Below, piece by piece: positions 12,693 to 24,500 of a stretch of 64,000 nt of DNA (the first letter of the stretch is position 1; each line of letters starts with the position of its first letter). This DNA comes from Serilophus lunatus (lineage: Eukaryota; Chordata; Aves; Passeriformes; Eurylaimidae): the NCBI GenBank assembly GCA_013399895.1, contig VXBA01002417.1, forward strand, positions 1,947,538-2,011,537, read 5' to 3'. The notes beneath the pieces are model-generated. The model was not told the origin of the DNA, made no database searches, and saw only the letters and a program-made list of their open reading frames with translations. Position numbers and translations under genes: made by a program.

Positions 12693-15600
12693 AATCTCTG
12701 CAAAAACAGTGAACCAAATCTTTACTGATATGTTCTCAGCAGTAAATGAATTTAATATTTAATGCTGGTAAGAGTGGAATTGTTGAAAATATTGTCTGCA
12801 AAATATTTAAAAAGATTGGGAATTTAGATCTAGATAAATTTTAAAAAAAAACATGGAAAAGTAAAACTATACAGAGCAGCTATAGGGTAAGAACTCCTTC
12901 AGTCCTGTGTTTGGCAATATCTTTAATAGCCTGGCTCCACCTTTGCAGTGAACCAAAAAGGGGTAAAAGAGAATGAAATTGCTGACTCCATGGGAGGCTT
13001 CTCCTATGAGTTCTGTTTCTACCTGTACTCAAACAAACTTCCTTCTCCAGAAATGTCGACTAATTTCACCCACAGCTTATGGTGCTCAAAAGATCCCTCC
13101 TTCATGAAAATAACATTGAAAGCTATATCCTGCATCATGTATGATATCTATATCATATGTCCTGCTATATCGTGTTTTACAGAAAATAAGACAGCATGAA
13201 ATAATTAGAAGATTGTCTCAGTGACAATATAAACAAGACATTAATATTCAGATTGCTCTTTATTCCTTATATTATCTAAAATTGAGAAGACACTGAAGAC
13301 ATTTAAATATAAGAACAAAGCAACCTACCTTAGTCTACCTTGCTAAAGATCCATTGCTTTCTAAAGTACCCCCTTATCAGACATAACCAGCTGTGCACTC
13401 AAAAGATCTGAGTAAATGCTACACATTATTTGCTCATGGGCCTACATTTTAATATTTTAACCAAAAAAAAATGCACTCTGTTCACAACAGAAAATAATGA
13501 TTCATCTAGTGTTTTCAAATATTTTCCTGAAGTCATCTTATTTAAAGGCCTGCTTTCATATTGGATCAAAAAACCTGAACAAAACAGAAACAAGTAAGTT
13601 TTCAAATCAGAAACAGGTGGGAGAGAATTTGTTAGTGTCTACCACTCTACTTTTACACTTATGAAAAAAAAATTATTATAATAAAATACTGTAGAAACCA
13701 ATGAGAAGCAAAGAGTCTTTTAGAAACTGTACATGTGGCATCCAAGTTTATGGTAGAATCTCCTTCTATTTGAATAAAACATAGCATTTCAAAATAAATT
13801 AAGAGAAAACAAAGGAGATGAAAGTAGGAACATCTTATGACCTTCTTGAAAAATGTTATTATTTCTCCTGTGCAGGGAATACTTTCAGTGCCAAAGATTG
13901 ACATCAAAATATGGATATATAATATTCAGTTAGCTTCTCATAAAATGTACGTGTACATATTCACAAAAGCACACAGAGACCTTGGAAATTTTACCTTATA
14001 GTTGAAGAACAGTCATTAACTCATTAGAACTATCTTTTCATGGCCAGTCTCTACAACCTTGGGAAACACTGGAATAAATGCTAGAGCTGAGAAGAAATGG
14101 GAAGATAACACAGGAATCAAGAGTGTCCCACAGTGAACTCCACAAATCTGATTTGTCATTGCTTTCCTAGAAACTCAGATCTAATTAGTCTGGGCTTTTG
14201 TTTTTCTTGAAGACTACATTGATCTGTTCAAATTTATCCTCATGAGCCACCCAGAAACACTGAGCTAATGGGCTGTGATGTTGATCTGCACAGCCATCAC
14301 CTCATAGAGAACAGCATTACCTAGTTTAGTCAAAAATCAGGTTCCATTGCTTAACTGTAAAGGCTGCAGAAAGGAAATGCACTGAAATATTGCCAAAGGA
14401 TCCCACAGATCCAAAACCACATGGAGTTTTTGATACAGACAGTCCACCACAGGGGCTGTGTCTTCCAAGACATTTCAGGCCCTGCACAAACAGATTGCCT
14501 CCCAGTTTTGCTGCATTTTCTCCTCAACCGGGTAGCATTTTGCTTTTTCAATGCTCAAAAACCCACCACACCTTGCAGGAGATTGCCATCATACCACTGC
14601 AGGAGCGCAGGCTTTGCAGAATCAAGTCCCGATGACCCTATATAGAAACGCATACTTTACCTATCTGCTCCCAAGATTTTATCTCCCTCCTCCCTTTATT
14701 TACTAACTCCAGCTGCACTAAGCTCAATTTCGCTGCACCAGCCCCGATGAGAAAAGCTGGAATCCAACACACCAATAGTTCTGCCTACTCCTTTCTTAGA
14801 AAGGTGCAAGTAGAGTAAACCAAAATAAGTCTTATGCAAAAGCATTTCTTATCCTCTGGTTTTCTTTTTTTNTGTTGTGTTTTGTTTGCATGAATTCTCT
14901 CTCACAGTAGGTCCAACACTGAATTAAGGAGGCTACAGCCTCCTCTGACTGGTTACGAGATTTTCTGCCTTCATTGACTGTAAAGTGATTTGTACTGTAG
15001 AGATTTTTAATTCCTGAAGAAATTTTATCTCAGAACTAACTTTATTCTTATTAAGTAGCCTTAAATACTTACCTGCTGAAAAAAGGACCTTTTGTATTAT
15101 CTATAAATGTGATATCATCTATAAAATGGGACTTTTTCAATCCATAAAGAGGAAAATAAATATGGGCTCATTGAGGTAAGAGTCATCATTGTTCCTGTCT
15201 TTATCTTAACACCATCTTCTCAAAATGTTTTCAGCAGCAAACCATTGTCACCATCAGTGGAAGTTTAACTAAACTCTCGTTAATATACAACAAAATCATT
15301 GACTGACAAACCCCACATTGTTTTTAGTGAAATAAGACTTTTCTCATTAATGATCTGATTAGCCAGGCTGTTTTTCACTCACTGTACTGGTGGATTTCAT
15401 TGATAGATTTGCTTAAGTAAATCTGCTCTGAATTTTTCGACCAGTGTAAAATCATAGAATTTGGCACAAGATACTGAAATGTCTTAACCTGTAGGCTTTA
15501 TTTTAGACATCTGAAGTTAATGAATGTTGCAACAAACAAAAAGAGAACCAATATTTATTGAAAAATAGAAGTTGTTATGTCACCTTATATAGGAAGCAGC

Positions 15601-17329
15601 AATGATATATGAAACAAAGGATTCTCATCTTGTCTACAAATATTATAATTAGTACCATGCAATAACCAAGATACGATGAGGAAAAAACCAAACCAAAAAT
15701 AAAGCCAGAACTGTGCTTATACCTGGGGGGTGGGGGGCTGTCTGAATTCTGCAAAAGCAAAATTCAGAGGATATATTATTGATAACTAAAATGATGACCT
15801 CTCTGGTCTTGCATGTTTTGTGATATAACCTGTGATTTCTGCCAAGCACTTATAACAGTTCTCATCACAACATGAACTGATAGTGTGATATGTTAACATC
15901 ACCACTAATGCACGCCAGCATTACACTTCTCTTTCTTCGTTTAGACAGCTTTCCTTCAGGCCATCAGACACTGGAGGTCTGTACAAAAACGTACCTCTTC
16001 AAAGCAAGCAAATCCCCATGAATTTTAGCACAATTTAACCAATTCTACTTAAAATGGTTTACTGATTCCTGTTTTTCATTTGAAATCGGGCAGACATGAC
16101 AATGTTCGGATCAAATTCCAGATTTTTAAATTGTTTAAAGCCCAGTAACATCTACATTTGCTGCCTCTTTCAGATCTATCTAAAAGAAAACATTCAATAA
16201 AAGAAAGGAGATAAAAACTAAGAATTTTAATATCCTGTTTTGCCATTTTTCTTTATACTTTTCTAATATCAGATAACCTAATAATAAAACATATAATAAA
16301 TATTTAAGGGGAAATAGCAATGAATCTGCATTGTGCTTTCTAAAATCTGTTCTTGAAAGGCTGATTACTCACAAATTGTAATGGGTCTATTACACAAAAT
16401 TTATCTTTCTTTCATGATGTGATTCTTTAGCCTTAATATTCATTTGATTCCCACTGATTACAATAGAATATGTACAAGAACAACAGTGGATGGAACCAGA
16501 TGGAGCTATAGAAATATTCTCTCCTTTTAGATACACACAGATACTTCAGGTCCCAAAAGCATAAGCATGTCTTAAAACATGCTCTGTGGTCATTGTTACC
16601 AGCTTAATAAAAATAACCTGAATGAATGCATAGCTTGCCAAAGCTTTAGGGTCAAAGGAGCTTTCAACTAAAAAGCCCAATCCAACTGCACAGGACTGGT
16701 TTTCCCATGTTACAACCACTTCAGTACTTCTTAGAGTGGTACCTCAGATCCTTCAAGTGCAGCTGAGCCCCAAGAAGCACAGCATGTGCAAAAGTTTGAT
16801 ATTTCTAACCAGTTACTAGCCTTTTCCTTCCACCTGAGAAGGAAACTTGGATGGTTAAATGCCTCTTGGGGCATTTGGGTTCCTACCTGCCTGAGAAAGT
16901 CTGTGGGTTTCTTCTTCAAGAACAGTTCCTAAATCCTTACTTTTTTTTTGTATCCTCTTTCCCTTCCCAAGCAGCCAATTCCCTTAATTGGGTACCTTTA
17001 AATTCGTTCCAAGGGTCTGGTTGGCCCATTCATTGTCCTCTCAGATAGTCAAACACTGGGACTTTCTATCTCATTTCTTCGTATAAGAGACACCAAATGT
17101 TTATTTGCCTGCTAACTGCACGTTTCAATGTAACATGGAGCAGGCTACTCATCTGAGGAGACACACAAACACAGGAGAGCTCTACAAATTATAGGGGTAA
17201 GCGAGTAAAACCACACAGGATTTCACATGAGGGGAAAAAAAAAAAGAATATCTTTCCTTATGCTACAGGCATGCTCTGACAGTGATATCTTTAACATTTT
17301 CCTGCACACAGAGGACTACAAAAGAATTA
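12693..17329. other. Noncoding stretch, no gene seen
   Basis: Only short open frames without domains are present. Microfeatures are an inverted repeat at 13140-13157 (TATGATA / TATCATA), a G-rich run near 15725-15738, an inverted CCAATT / AATTGG pair at 16975-16991, and an undetermined base at 14872. No CR1 or other transposon is recognised. Confidence 0.6.
14872..14872. other. Ambiguous base (N) in the assembly
   Basis: A single N sits inside a T run. It marks an unresolved homopolymer base rather than a scaffold gap. Confidence 0.99.
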
Positions 17330-18361
17330 ATACACACAATGAAGAAAACAGTTAACTGTAGTTCCAAAGCATGGTTAGAGCAACACGCCAGTTAATAACA
17401 CTTTACACATGTAAAAGCAGAAACACTGTCATCATCTGCTATGGAAACAAACAAGAAACCCCTCCTTGCAACATGCACCTCTGCTCCGAAATCCTATTCA
17501 GAAAGAGTTAAAATATGAAATAAAATTATAAAGGCACCGATGATATTTTTATAACAGAGCTATCGCGAGTAAGCTGTATTTTAGAGAAACAGTGCACATT
17601 TTGATGACTGTCAAAATTTACATAACTTACTCTACATGAATTAACTATGAGGTATAAAATGCAACTTTGGCTAAATAAACCCTCAGCAATTGTAAAGCAG
17701 TATTTCAAGCACCGCTAGAATAACAGTAGACTGAAAGATTAAATAAAAAAAGATGAATACTGAGTGAAGTGGCCTCCCCAATATTTAGCGATTGTTGTGA
17801 AATAAATTAAACAATCGGGGAAGATAATATTTAAAAATACAGATGATAATTCTAGTTGCTATAGTACTTTTATTTTTATTTTTAGTGGGAGTTTGTCAAT
17901 TTAGTGTCTACAATCAAAACTCTGACATATTGGGGTAATGAACTTGGTCTGGGAATTACCAGAAAACACATAAATACTTGAATTTCTTGAAAACATGAAG
18001 TGCTAAGAGAAACAAATTCCAGTCTTTAACATCTGTCCTACAGATTCTTACCATTTATCTGCTGATCAAAATTTCGAACGGTGCCAAAAAAAATCATGAA
18101 GTCAAAAGGACTTGGTGGGGGGAATCTTTGTTTCTCTCTAAAAGCCTAAAAGTTATACTCAACTGCAGCACAAAGAGTAAAGAGGTTGTTATTCATATTA
18201 ACTACATTTACATTCCTATCGCAACATCCAGAGAGCTAATAGTGGGGTTATTAACATAACAAACGTAAATGTTCTATATAAATAATACTGTTTCAGGCCA
18301 GCAACCGCTCATCTGACAGCATTTAGGCACAGGCTCAACATCTGTTTATGAACACTTTGCC

Positions 18362-18385
18362 TAATGATATCATCAGATATCATTA
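18362..18385. repeat. Perfect 10-bp inverted repeat (TAAT/GATA dyad)
   Basis: Arms TAATGATATC (18362-18371) and GATATCATTA (18376-18385) are exact reverse complements around a 4-base ATCA spacer. Each arm carries a TAAT homeodomain core and a GATA core. It could be a paired homeodomain or GATA binding site. Confidence 0.9.
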
Positions 18386-18766
18386 AGTGCGGCAGAATAC
18401 AGCACAGAGGCAGGTGCAGCTGCCTTCAGTACCCATCACAGAGGAAGAAAAGAGCTGCATTCCCGATCCGAAAACCCATCATTAGGACAATTTTCTTCGA
18501 CAAACCAGCCCTGTGATTTCAATCTGTATATCACCTGTAATTGTAGTTTTTAGCAAGAAGCTGATTCTATACATTTAGCGACGAATCACGTTGATGGCCT
18601 GAATACTGGAAACACATTTGTGCTACCAGCTGCGGCAGCTTTTTTTAGAGCCTGTGTTAACAAAATACTGCTAACAAGGCAATGCTTGGAGTGCAGCTTT
18701 GTTTCTCTTTCTTGTTCATAGTGTTTAGATGTGCATAATTATGGAGATTAGCAATTGATTGCTTCT

Positions 18767-18785
18767 CAATAATAATTGATTATTG
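18767..18785. repeat. 7-bp inverted repeat with ATTGATTA core
   Basis: CAATAAT (18767-18773) pairs with ATTATTG (18779-18785) around AATTG. The right side reads ATTGATTATTGG, overlapping a PBX/CUX-type homeodomain site with a reverse CCAAT box. Confidence 0.85.
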
Positions 18786-19500
18786 GTCACTGAACCTTCC
18801 CCAAAGCACTTCGCTGAAGGTGAGGACAGGTGATAAGTTCATTCTCTGCACGTCTAGGAAACCAAAAGGAAAGGTCCAAAAGAACCTTCGATTTGTACAT
18901 CAGTTTCCATGATAAACAGACCAAAGGAATAATAGAATATCCCAAAGCCTCGTTTGCCCGGAGGCAAATTGTAGAGATCATAGCAAGCCTGCAGAATTCT
19001 CCCTGTGGACTATGTAAGAAACATACATCATTTTTATATATGTCAGTTGTTCTTTGATTTGAAAATATTTCTACCCATTTAATTTATCTTTTTCAGTCAG
19101 TTTTCTTAAATTGTACAATTTAAGGCTTATATCAAAGAACAAACATCATTTCTGAATACCCCGAAAACGAAACAAACTGACAAAATAATGCAAGTCTCTT
19201 TAGCAGAAATGTACAAATATTGAAGCATCTATTGTCACTGACTTCAAAATCACTATACCCTTTTGATCTGCTTTATATCCATCAAAATTTTGGTCTGTAG
19301 TGACTGCCTTGATGCAACGTAACATAATGTTGGGAATATAACACAATGCCACAGCTAAAATTTAAAGGCGAATGCTCTTATTTTTGGCTTAATCACCCAC
19401 TGTCAATTTGGACAGCAAATATCCAATTTAAATTTATTGGAGTGCATGGAAGCCACTCAGACAATAAAGTGTCCGTAGCGTTCGTAAAATGGTAAACATC

Positions 19501-20089
19501 ATTTCTTCTTGGCTATTCAAAAGTATTTTGAACAGTTGAGAACCATTTTTCTAATCCTTTTATGTTTGCAGAAAAAATGTAATTGCAAGCCTGACGTATC
19601 ATACAATCCATCTTTAGATAACCTTTTTTTTCTTTTCTTTTCCTTTTTTTTTTTTAATGCAGAATTTTACAAGGACATGCCTCCTCTATGGCAGAGTGAA
19701 CTTTACAACCTGATTCATGAAAAATGCAGCTTGTTTAAAGTTAGCCTGCTCCATTTTGAGAAGATTTTTATGCTAAAATGAGAAACAGATTGCACAATTA
19801 TGATTCAGAAGGAAAATGCCCAAGATAGAGGGCTGGGCTTCAAGCAAGAGGAAAAGCTGAGACCAGTCAGTGCTGGTTTTCTGCTCAAAGAAATGTTGTA
19901 AACCATGAATGTGCTCACTTTTAAGAGGGTCTCAGTCAGCCTTTGTGTTGCTTTCTTCAGAAGCATCACAATGGTAGAAAAAACTCAAATTACACATCAC
20001 ACGCACAATCCAATCCAGCACCAAGGGCTGTTCAGCGCTTACACCTAAGCACTTTTTACCAGCTCCTACATGTGGACCTGAAAGAATAG
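19501..20089. other. Noncoding stretch with T-rich tract
   Basis: The stretch contains a T-rich tract at 19624-19655 ending in AATGCAG, which mimics a 3' splice site. No matching donor or coding character follows it. Nothing else is seen. Confidence 0.55.
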
Positions 20090-20420
20090 ACAAAGTGCTC
20101 CAAACAAAGTACTTTAAATGACAGCAGGTATTGTTATTAATCTAGACCATACTAACCATGGGTGTACTATTTCTGTGCACTCACTTTACAGAGGGGGCTT
20201 TCTTTCTAAGGCAGCTTTAATTCAACCTCTGTTTGTGCACACAATTAGATGAGGAGATAATTTCCAAGCACAATGACTTGCAGGTGCAAATAGTGATATA
20301 GATAACAAACTATCTGATCTGTGGGCACAGATAGATAGTTAGACATCTACAACCCTTATGTGCAGCCATAAATAATTGCATCCTCAATTATTTATACAAA
20401 TAAAGAGAGGAGGCCAGCCT
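20090..20420. promoter_or_regulatory. Candidate CNE with near-perfect hairpin
   Basis: Non-repetitive sequence is rich in ATAAATAATTG and AATTATTTATA cores near 20365-20400. It holds a 14-bp stem with a single-base bulge at 20308-20340. A CAGGTG E-box core lies at 20281-20286. No reading frame is supported. The texture suggests an enhancer-type CNE. Confidence 0.4.
20308..20340. repeat. 14-bp stem hairpin with one bulge
   Basis: The left arm (20308-20322) and right arm (20327-20340) pair over 14 bp with only G20316 unpaired, around a GGGC loop. The arms contain AACTATCT and ATCTGT. The stem is too short for a typical pre-miRNA, so a DNA dyad or a short RNA hairpin is more likely. Confidence 0.9.
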
Positions 20421-23400
20421 GGGGGTGGGGAGAGAACTGGGGGGAGGGAAAAAAAATGGAGGGAAAAAGAATATAAGTGGTAAAGCAAACCAGTACTTGA
20501 TGCAGAACAGGTTATGTTTTGGTGCTAAACCCCAACATTTTCCAAATACAGAGGCAACATTAGGATTTCACGTTACTGCTCCTCTTATGCCAAATAGGGA
20601 TCTCTCATATTATTTTGGATATGAGGCCTTTTTGAATTTAAGGCTGCTGCAGGATTTGCACCACAACAGATGAAGTGATGTTGTTGCTCTTGTGCAAAAT
20701 GAAGGTATGAGCCAGTAATGTAGACAGGGAATTGCTTCAGTGCCTTTAAATAGTTCCTGCTACGTTTTGCATTAGTTTTTAATGTGTCTGTTAAACAATA
20801 AATGGATGAAACTATAGAGATACCTGATGCTTTCCTCCTCCAAAAACAGCCTCAAAACAACCCTTTTAAAATAGACAAGGTCTAAACAGATTTTTATAAA
20901 AATGAGGAGAATACTCAGCACAGACTTCTGAGGCATAGAGTAATAAGCAATATTGATATGACATAAATTATATTGTCATATGTGTTATGGACAAACTATT
21001 ATAAACATTGTGAAATTTGGAAACCAAGTTTAATAAATATATATAGCAATGGTTTTTCATAAGATGGGCACATACAGATATTTTCCAGAGGCTCCTGTCA
21101 CATTCGCAACACAAATGATTGGCTTGATGCAAAAATACCCAGCTTTTCATTTTACTACTCTCTCCTTAATTAAAACAGAGTACTCAGGTCCTGTTCAGAA
21201 TTATAAAGGTGTATATATGTTTCCCTACAACATTCAGACAAAGGAATGTCTGCATTCTTAATTCATTTTACAGGACCCATTGGAAACAAGAGAGTGTCAT
21301 TCCTTCAGTTGAAATCTCCACAATGGGAAGTTTCAGGAGAAACGAGACTAAGATCAGAAGTATCTCCTAGTTTGGTGCAGTTGTGTTGTGGCTTCCTGAG
21401 GTCTCAAGTCAGACCCCCAGCAAATGAAGACCATGTCAATACTGATAAATCATGAAGACAAAAGCAAGAACTGGGAACTGGAAGAGTTGATTTGAGTGCT
21501 GTGAGAAAAGCTCTGCTTTCTATATCTCAACTTGCTTTTTTCCATGTGGACCTCTTACTAGCTCTTTGTACACTTCCAGCATATGAAGACACAGTCAAAT
21601 CCCTGATTTACCCCAAAGACTGTTTTCTGTTTAATGAAAGATCAAGGAATGCTCTGAAAAAAAGCAAAGTGTGATCACATCAGTGAAAGCTCTATCATGA
21701 TACCCTCATGTGAGTGCAGTGCTCATTTAAATTTATGTAATTCTGATATTTCCTAACTTCTAAGTGCCTTATTCAATCCATAACAGCATTTTAAAGTTCT
21801 GGTTTTGTGACTTATTTTCTATTGTATGGCATGGGCTGAGAGACTGTGTGAGAGCACGCTTCTTGCTCCCCCTTTCCTTTCCAACCATCCCTCCCCTAAA
21901 TCCTTCTTTTCTCTATCTGTATCATGAATTCTATGTCCCTTCTCTTTTCCCAAGCTTCCCCATGGCCTTTCCCTAAACTTTACATTTATCTCCAGAAAAA
22001 AGGATTCAAGAAAAACCAAAATAGTACGCAGATAAGAAAACCGATGTCTTTAATTTTACAAGTTTGTCCTTTGTCTTCCATTACACATATAGTTTTCTTC
22101 AGAAGGCAATGACTCAGGGTAAAGAAAGTCCCTAGGCTCTATATGTGTGTCTTGGGAGTACCTGCCATATTTTATCTGTAATCATTGGGTAAAAACCACA
22201 TAGAAGCAATAGTAATTTTATTTAGTTTTATTTCCCATGTTAGGCATGCAACTGTGAGTTGTTGTGAACATGTTGCTATGACAAAAGGCTTTCTCCTATG
22301 CAACAAAATTTGACTTTCATAGCTACTGCAATGCTTCAAGAGGACCATCAATGGATCAGGTTATCTTTTTCAATTGGCTGATTCTTGTCCATCTTTCTAA
22401 GGCAGTCCACCCAAAAAACATGACTTACCACTTACAACATTTGACACTGCTCCTTGGGCTTTATGATACTGATGGACCATGGCAAAGAATGTTTGATATG
22501 AAAATTTTCAGAGTTACTGATAAATTTTTGTCTGGAAAAATACAGCCCAGTCGCTAGACATTCCTTTGTTCAACCACTTTCTACAGAAAATCAAAAGTTT
22601 TATTTCTTTGTCTTCCAGGCTGGCCTTGGAGACAAAATACAGTGTGATATGTCAAAAATGCTCAAGTACAATACCTGATTTCTATGTAGTTCTTAATTAT
22701 TATATTGTTTAAAAGCAAACAGACGTCACTCTAAAACCCATTACAGCCTGCCACAAAAGTACAGTCTTGAAGAGTGTCTGATATTAATGATTGCAAAAAA
22801 TGAATCTTCACTCAAGATACCCTCCATGGCTCAAATTCAAAAGAACTGCAACGTAAAAATATATTTTGGGATTTTCTTTTGCATTGAAGAGAATAATCTG
22901 CCTTTATTTGTCAAGACAAAAGCTTCTGCTTTTGGTAAGTGTTAGGAAACATGAAACCAATATTTACACACAAAGCAGCGTCTGCTCAAAAGCACAAAGA
23001 GGCTGAGGATGGAAACTTAAAATTTACCTGATTTACCCCTTCCAGTACTCAATAATAAGCAATTTAGACACCTATTTACAATTATTTAATTGCAATATTA
23101 TTATCCTTTCCCTTTTCATATCTTTCAGAATGATTTCAAAAGGAGACATACAGATCTCCTAGCTCTGACACACCAGATAAGGGATGATTTCTGGAAGGAC
23201 TCATGTCCTTCTGTTACAATCTAATAAGAGTCTTGTACTCTGCCTAAAGGTCCAGCATTTCTCTCTTTACATTCCAGACAGAGCACTAGCATCACTTCTG
23301 CTCAGTCCGTGCCTCAGGACTGGTCTCTCTGACAAAAAGAATGGCTCTTTTTTCTCTTCTAAAGGCACCTATTAGTGGAAGAAGCATGATGTTACTCAAG

Positions 23401-23819
23401 TAATTAGATCTGTTTGCATTTCCAAGCTTTGCTCTTCCCCCAAATACCGAAACTTCCTTTTACTGAAGGACAAAATTCTGGCATTACAATATAAACCTGC
23501 TGCTGTCATAACTTCTGGACAAGACAGTGATGGCTCAGCTGAGCTCCAAGGACAGAAGCAGAGGTGGACTTGTCTCCCAGGGACCACACTCCCACCAAAA
23601 CAGCATTTCCCAATCTGCAGCAAGTATAGTCTCACTTTTGTTCTCCAAATACCAAGCCTCGCATTCTGGAAAGCAAGAAATATTTTTTCCTCTATTCATC
23701 TTAAATTTAGCCCTGCTGTTGTTAGCTACAACTTGACATAGGAATAGAAATCGGATGAAACAAGATATTTGCCCTGAATATCTTGAACTTCACGTGGTTT
23801 TTAACCTGTAGTTGAGTCA
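20421..23819. other. Noncoding stretch, no gene seen
   Basis: Open frames of up to 82 codons lack domains. A G/A-rich patch lies near 20425-20475, and a pyrimidine-rich patch near 21870-21970 produces opposing spurious frames. A GTAAGTG donor-like string at 22935-22941 has no convincing acceptor partner. No CR1 is recognised. Confidence 0.6.
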
Positions 23820-24500
23820 AATTGGAATTTTCATAGGAGCTGTTAATTATTTATTCAATATACGGGGGTGTCATCGCACTTAAGAGTATCACAGTAACAG
23901 ATCTGACAAAATACACCATGGTTCTCCTGAGCAGCAATCCATCTGCGGGAATTTTAGCTTTTAAATAATGAAAATTTCTAGACTTTGTGTTCCATAAGAT
24001 GGACATGGAGAAAACAGAATGAATACTGTTGGATTAAAATGGCAGAAGGTGATGTTAATTAACATTTGAACCTTCATATATTTTTCTCATAACTATTTCA
24101 AGTAATGTTTCTTAAAGGGAGCAATACAATGTCAATACAAATTCTCAATAGGAATGTGGCTTAATACCATGCAATTGGCTTTTTATCAAATTCCGCTGGA
24201 GCAACTTCTCTGCCATCTGAGCAGGTTTTTTGCTAAATGCCACTGAAGTGGCGTCACTTCAAAACAACGCTAGAGAAGGTTTTGTTTGGTTTTGTGCTTT
24301 GTTTTTAGCACCCAAGTGACTCCAGTAAAATACACCACTGCCAGACAATAATTACGATGACTTGTGTAACCGAGGACCTACCATGGGCAGACAGTGAGAG
24401 ATTCATGAAGTAGACTCTTTTTCTTTTAAATATATATAAAAATGTCATGTATTTGTGACCAACATCCATGTAATGTTGTGAAGTACTCAATAACAACAAA
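23820..24500. promoter_or_regulatory. Possible CNE (weak)
   Basis: Repeat-free sequence includes retained CpGs (ATACGGGGGTGTCATCGC near 23861-23878, GGCGTCACTTC near 24251, AATTACGATGAC near 24350, AACCGAGG near 24368). It also has a nested dyad near 24241-24261, where CCACT/AGTGG overlaps GAAGTG/CACTTC. Evidence for constraint is only textural. Confidence 0.22.

Larger units (their letters stand above)
17330..19500. promoter_or_regulatory. Candidate CNE cluster, strongest in the window
   Basis: About 2 kb of repeat-free sequence is dense in homeodomain (TAAT/ATTA), GATA and CCAAT-like cores. Landmarks are a perfect 10-bp inverted repeat at 18362-18385, a part with retained CpGs near 18578-18595, a TGTTAACAAA forkhead/HNF-type core near 18655, and a run at 18720-18790 where ATTGATTA-type motifs overlap a CAATAAT / ATTATTG dyad. 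There is no coherent reading frame. Together this resembles a long-range developmental enhancer cluster. The target gene is not visible in this window. Confidence 0.45.

Noticed and set aside
19624..19660. Strong-looking 3' splice site (poly-T then AATGCAG)
   Set aside because: No donor or coding character follows; poly-T tracts are frequent in this window.
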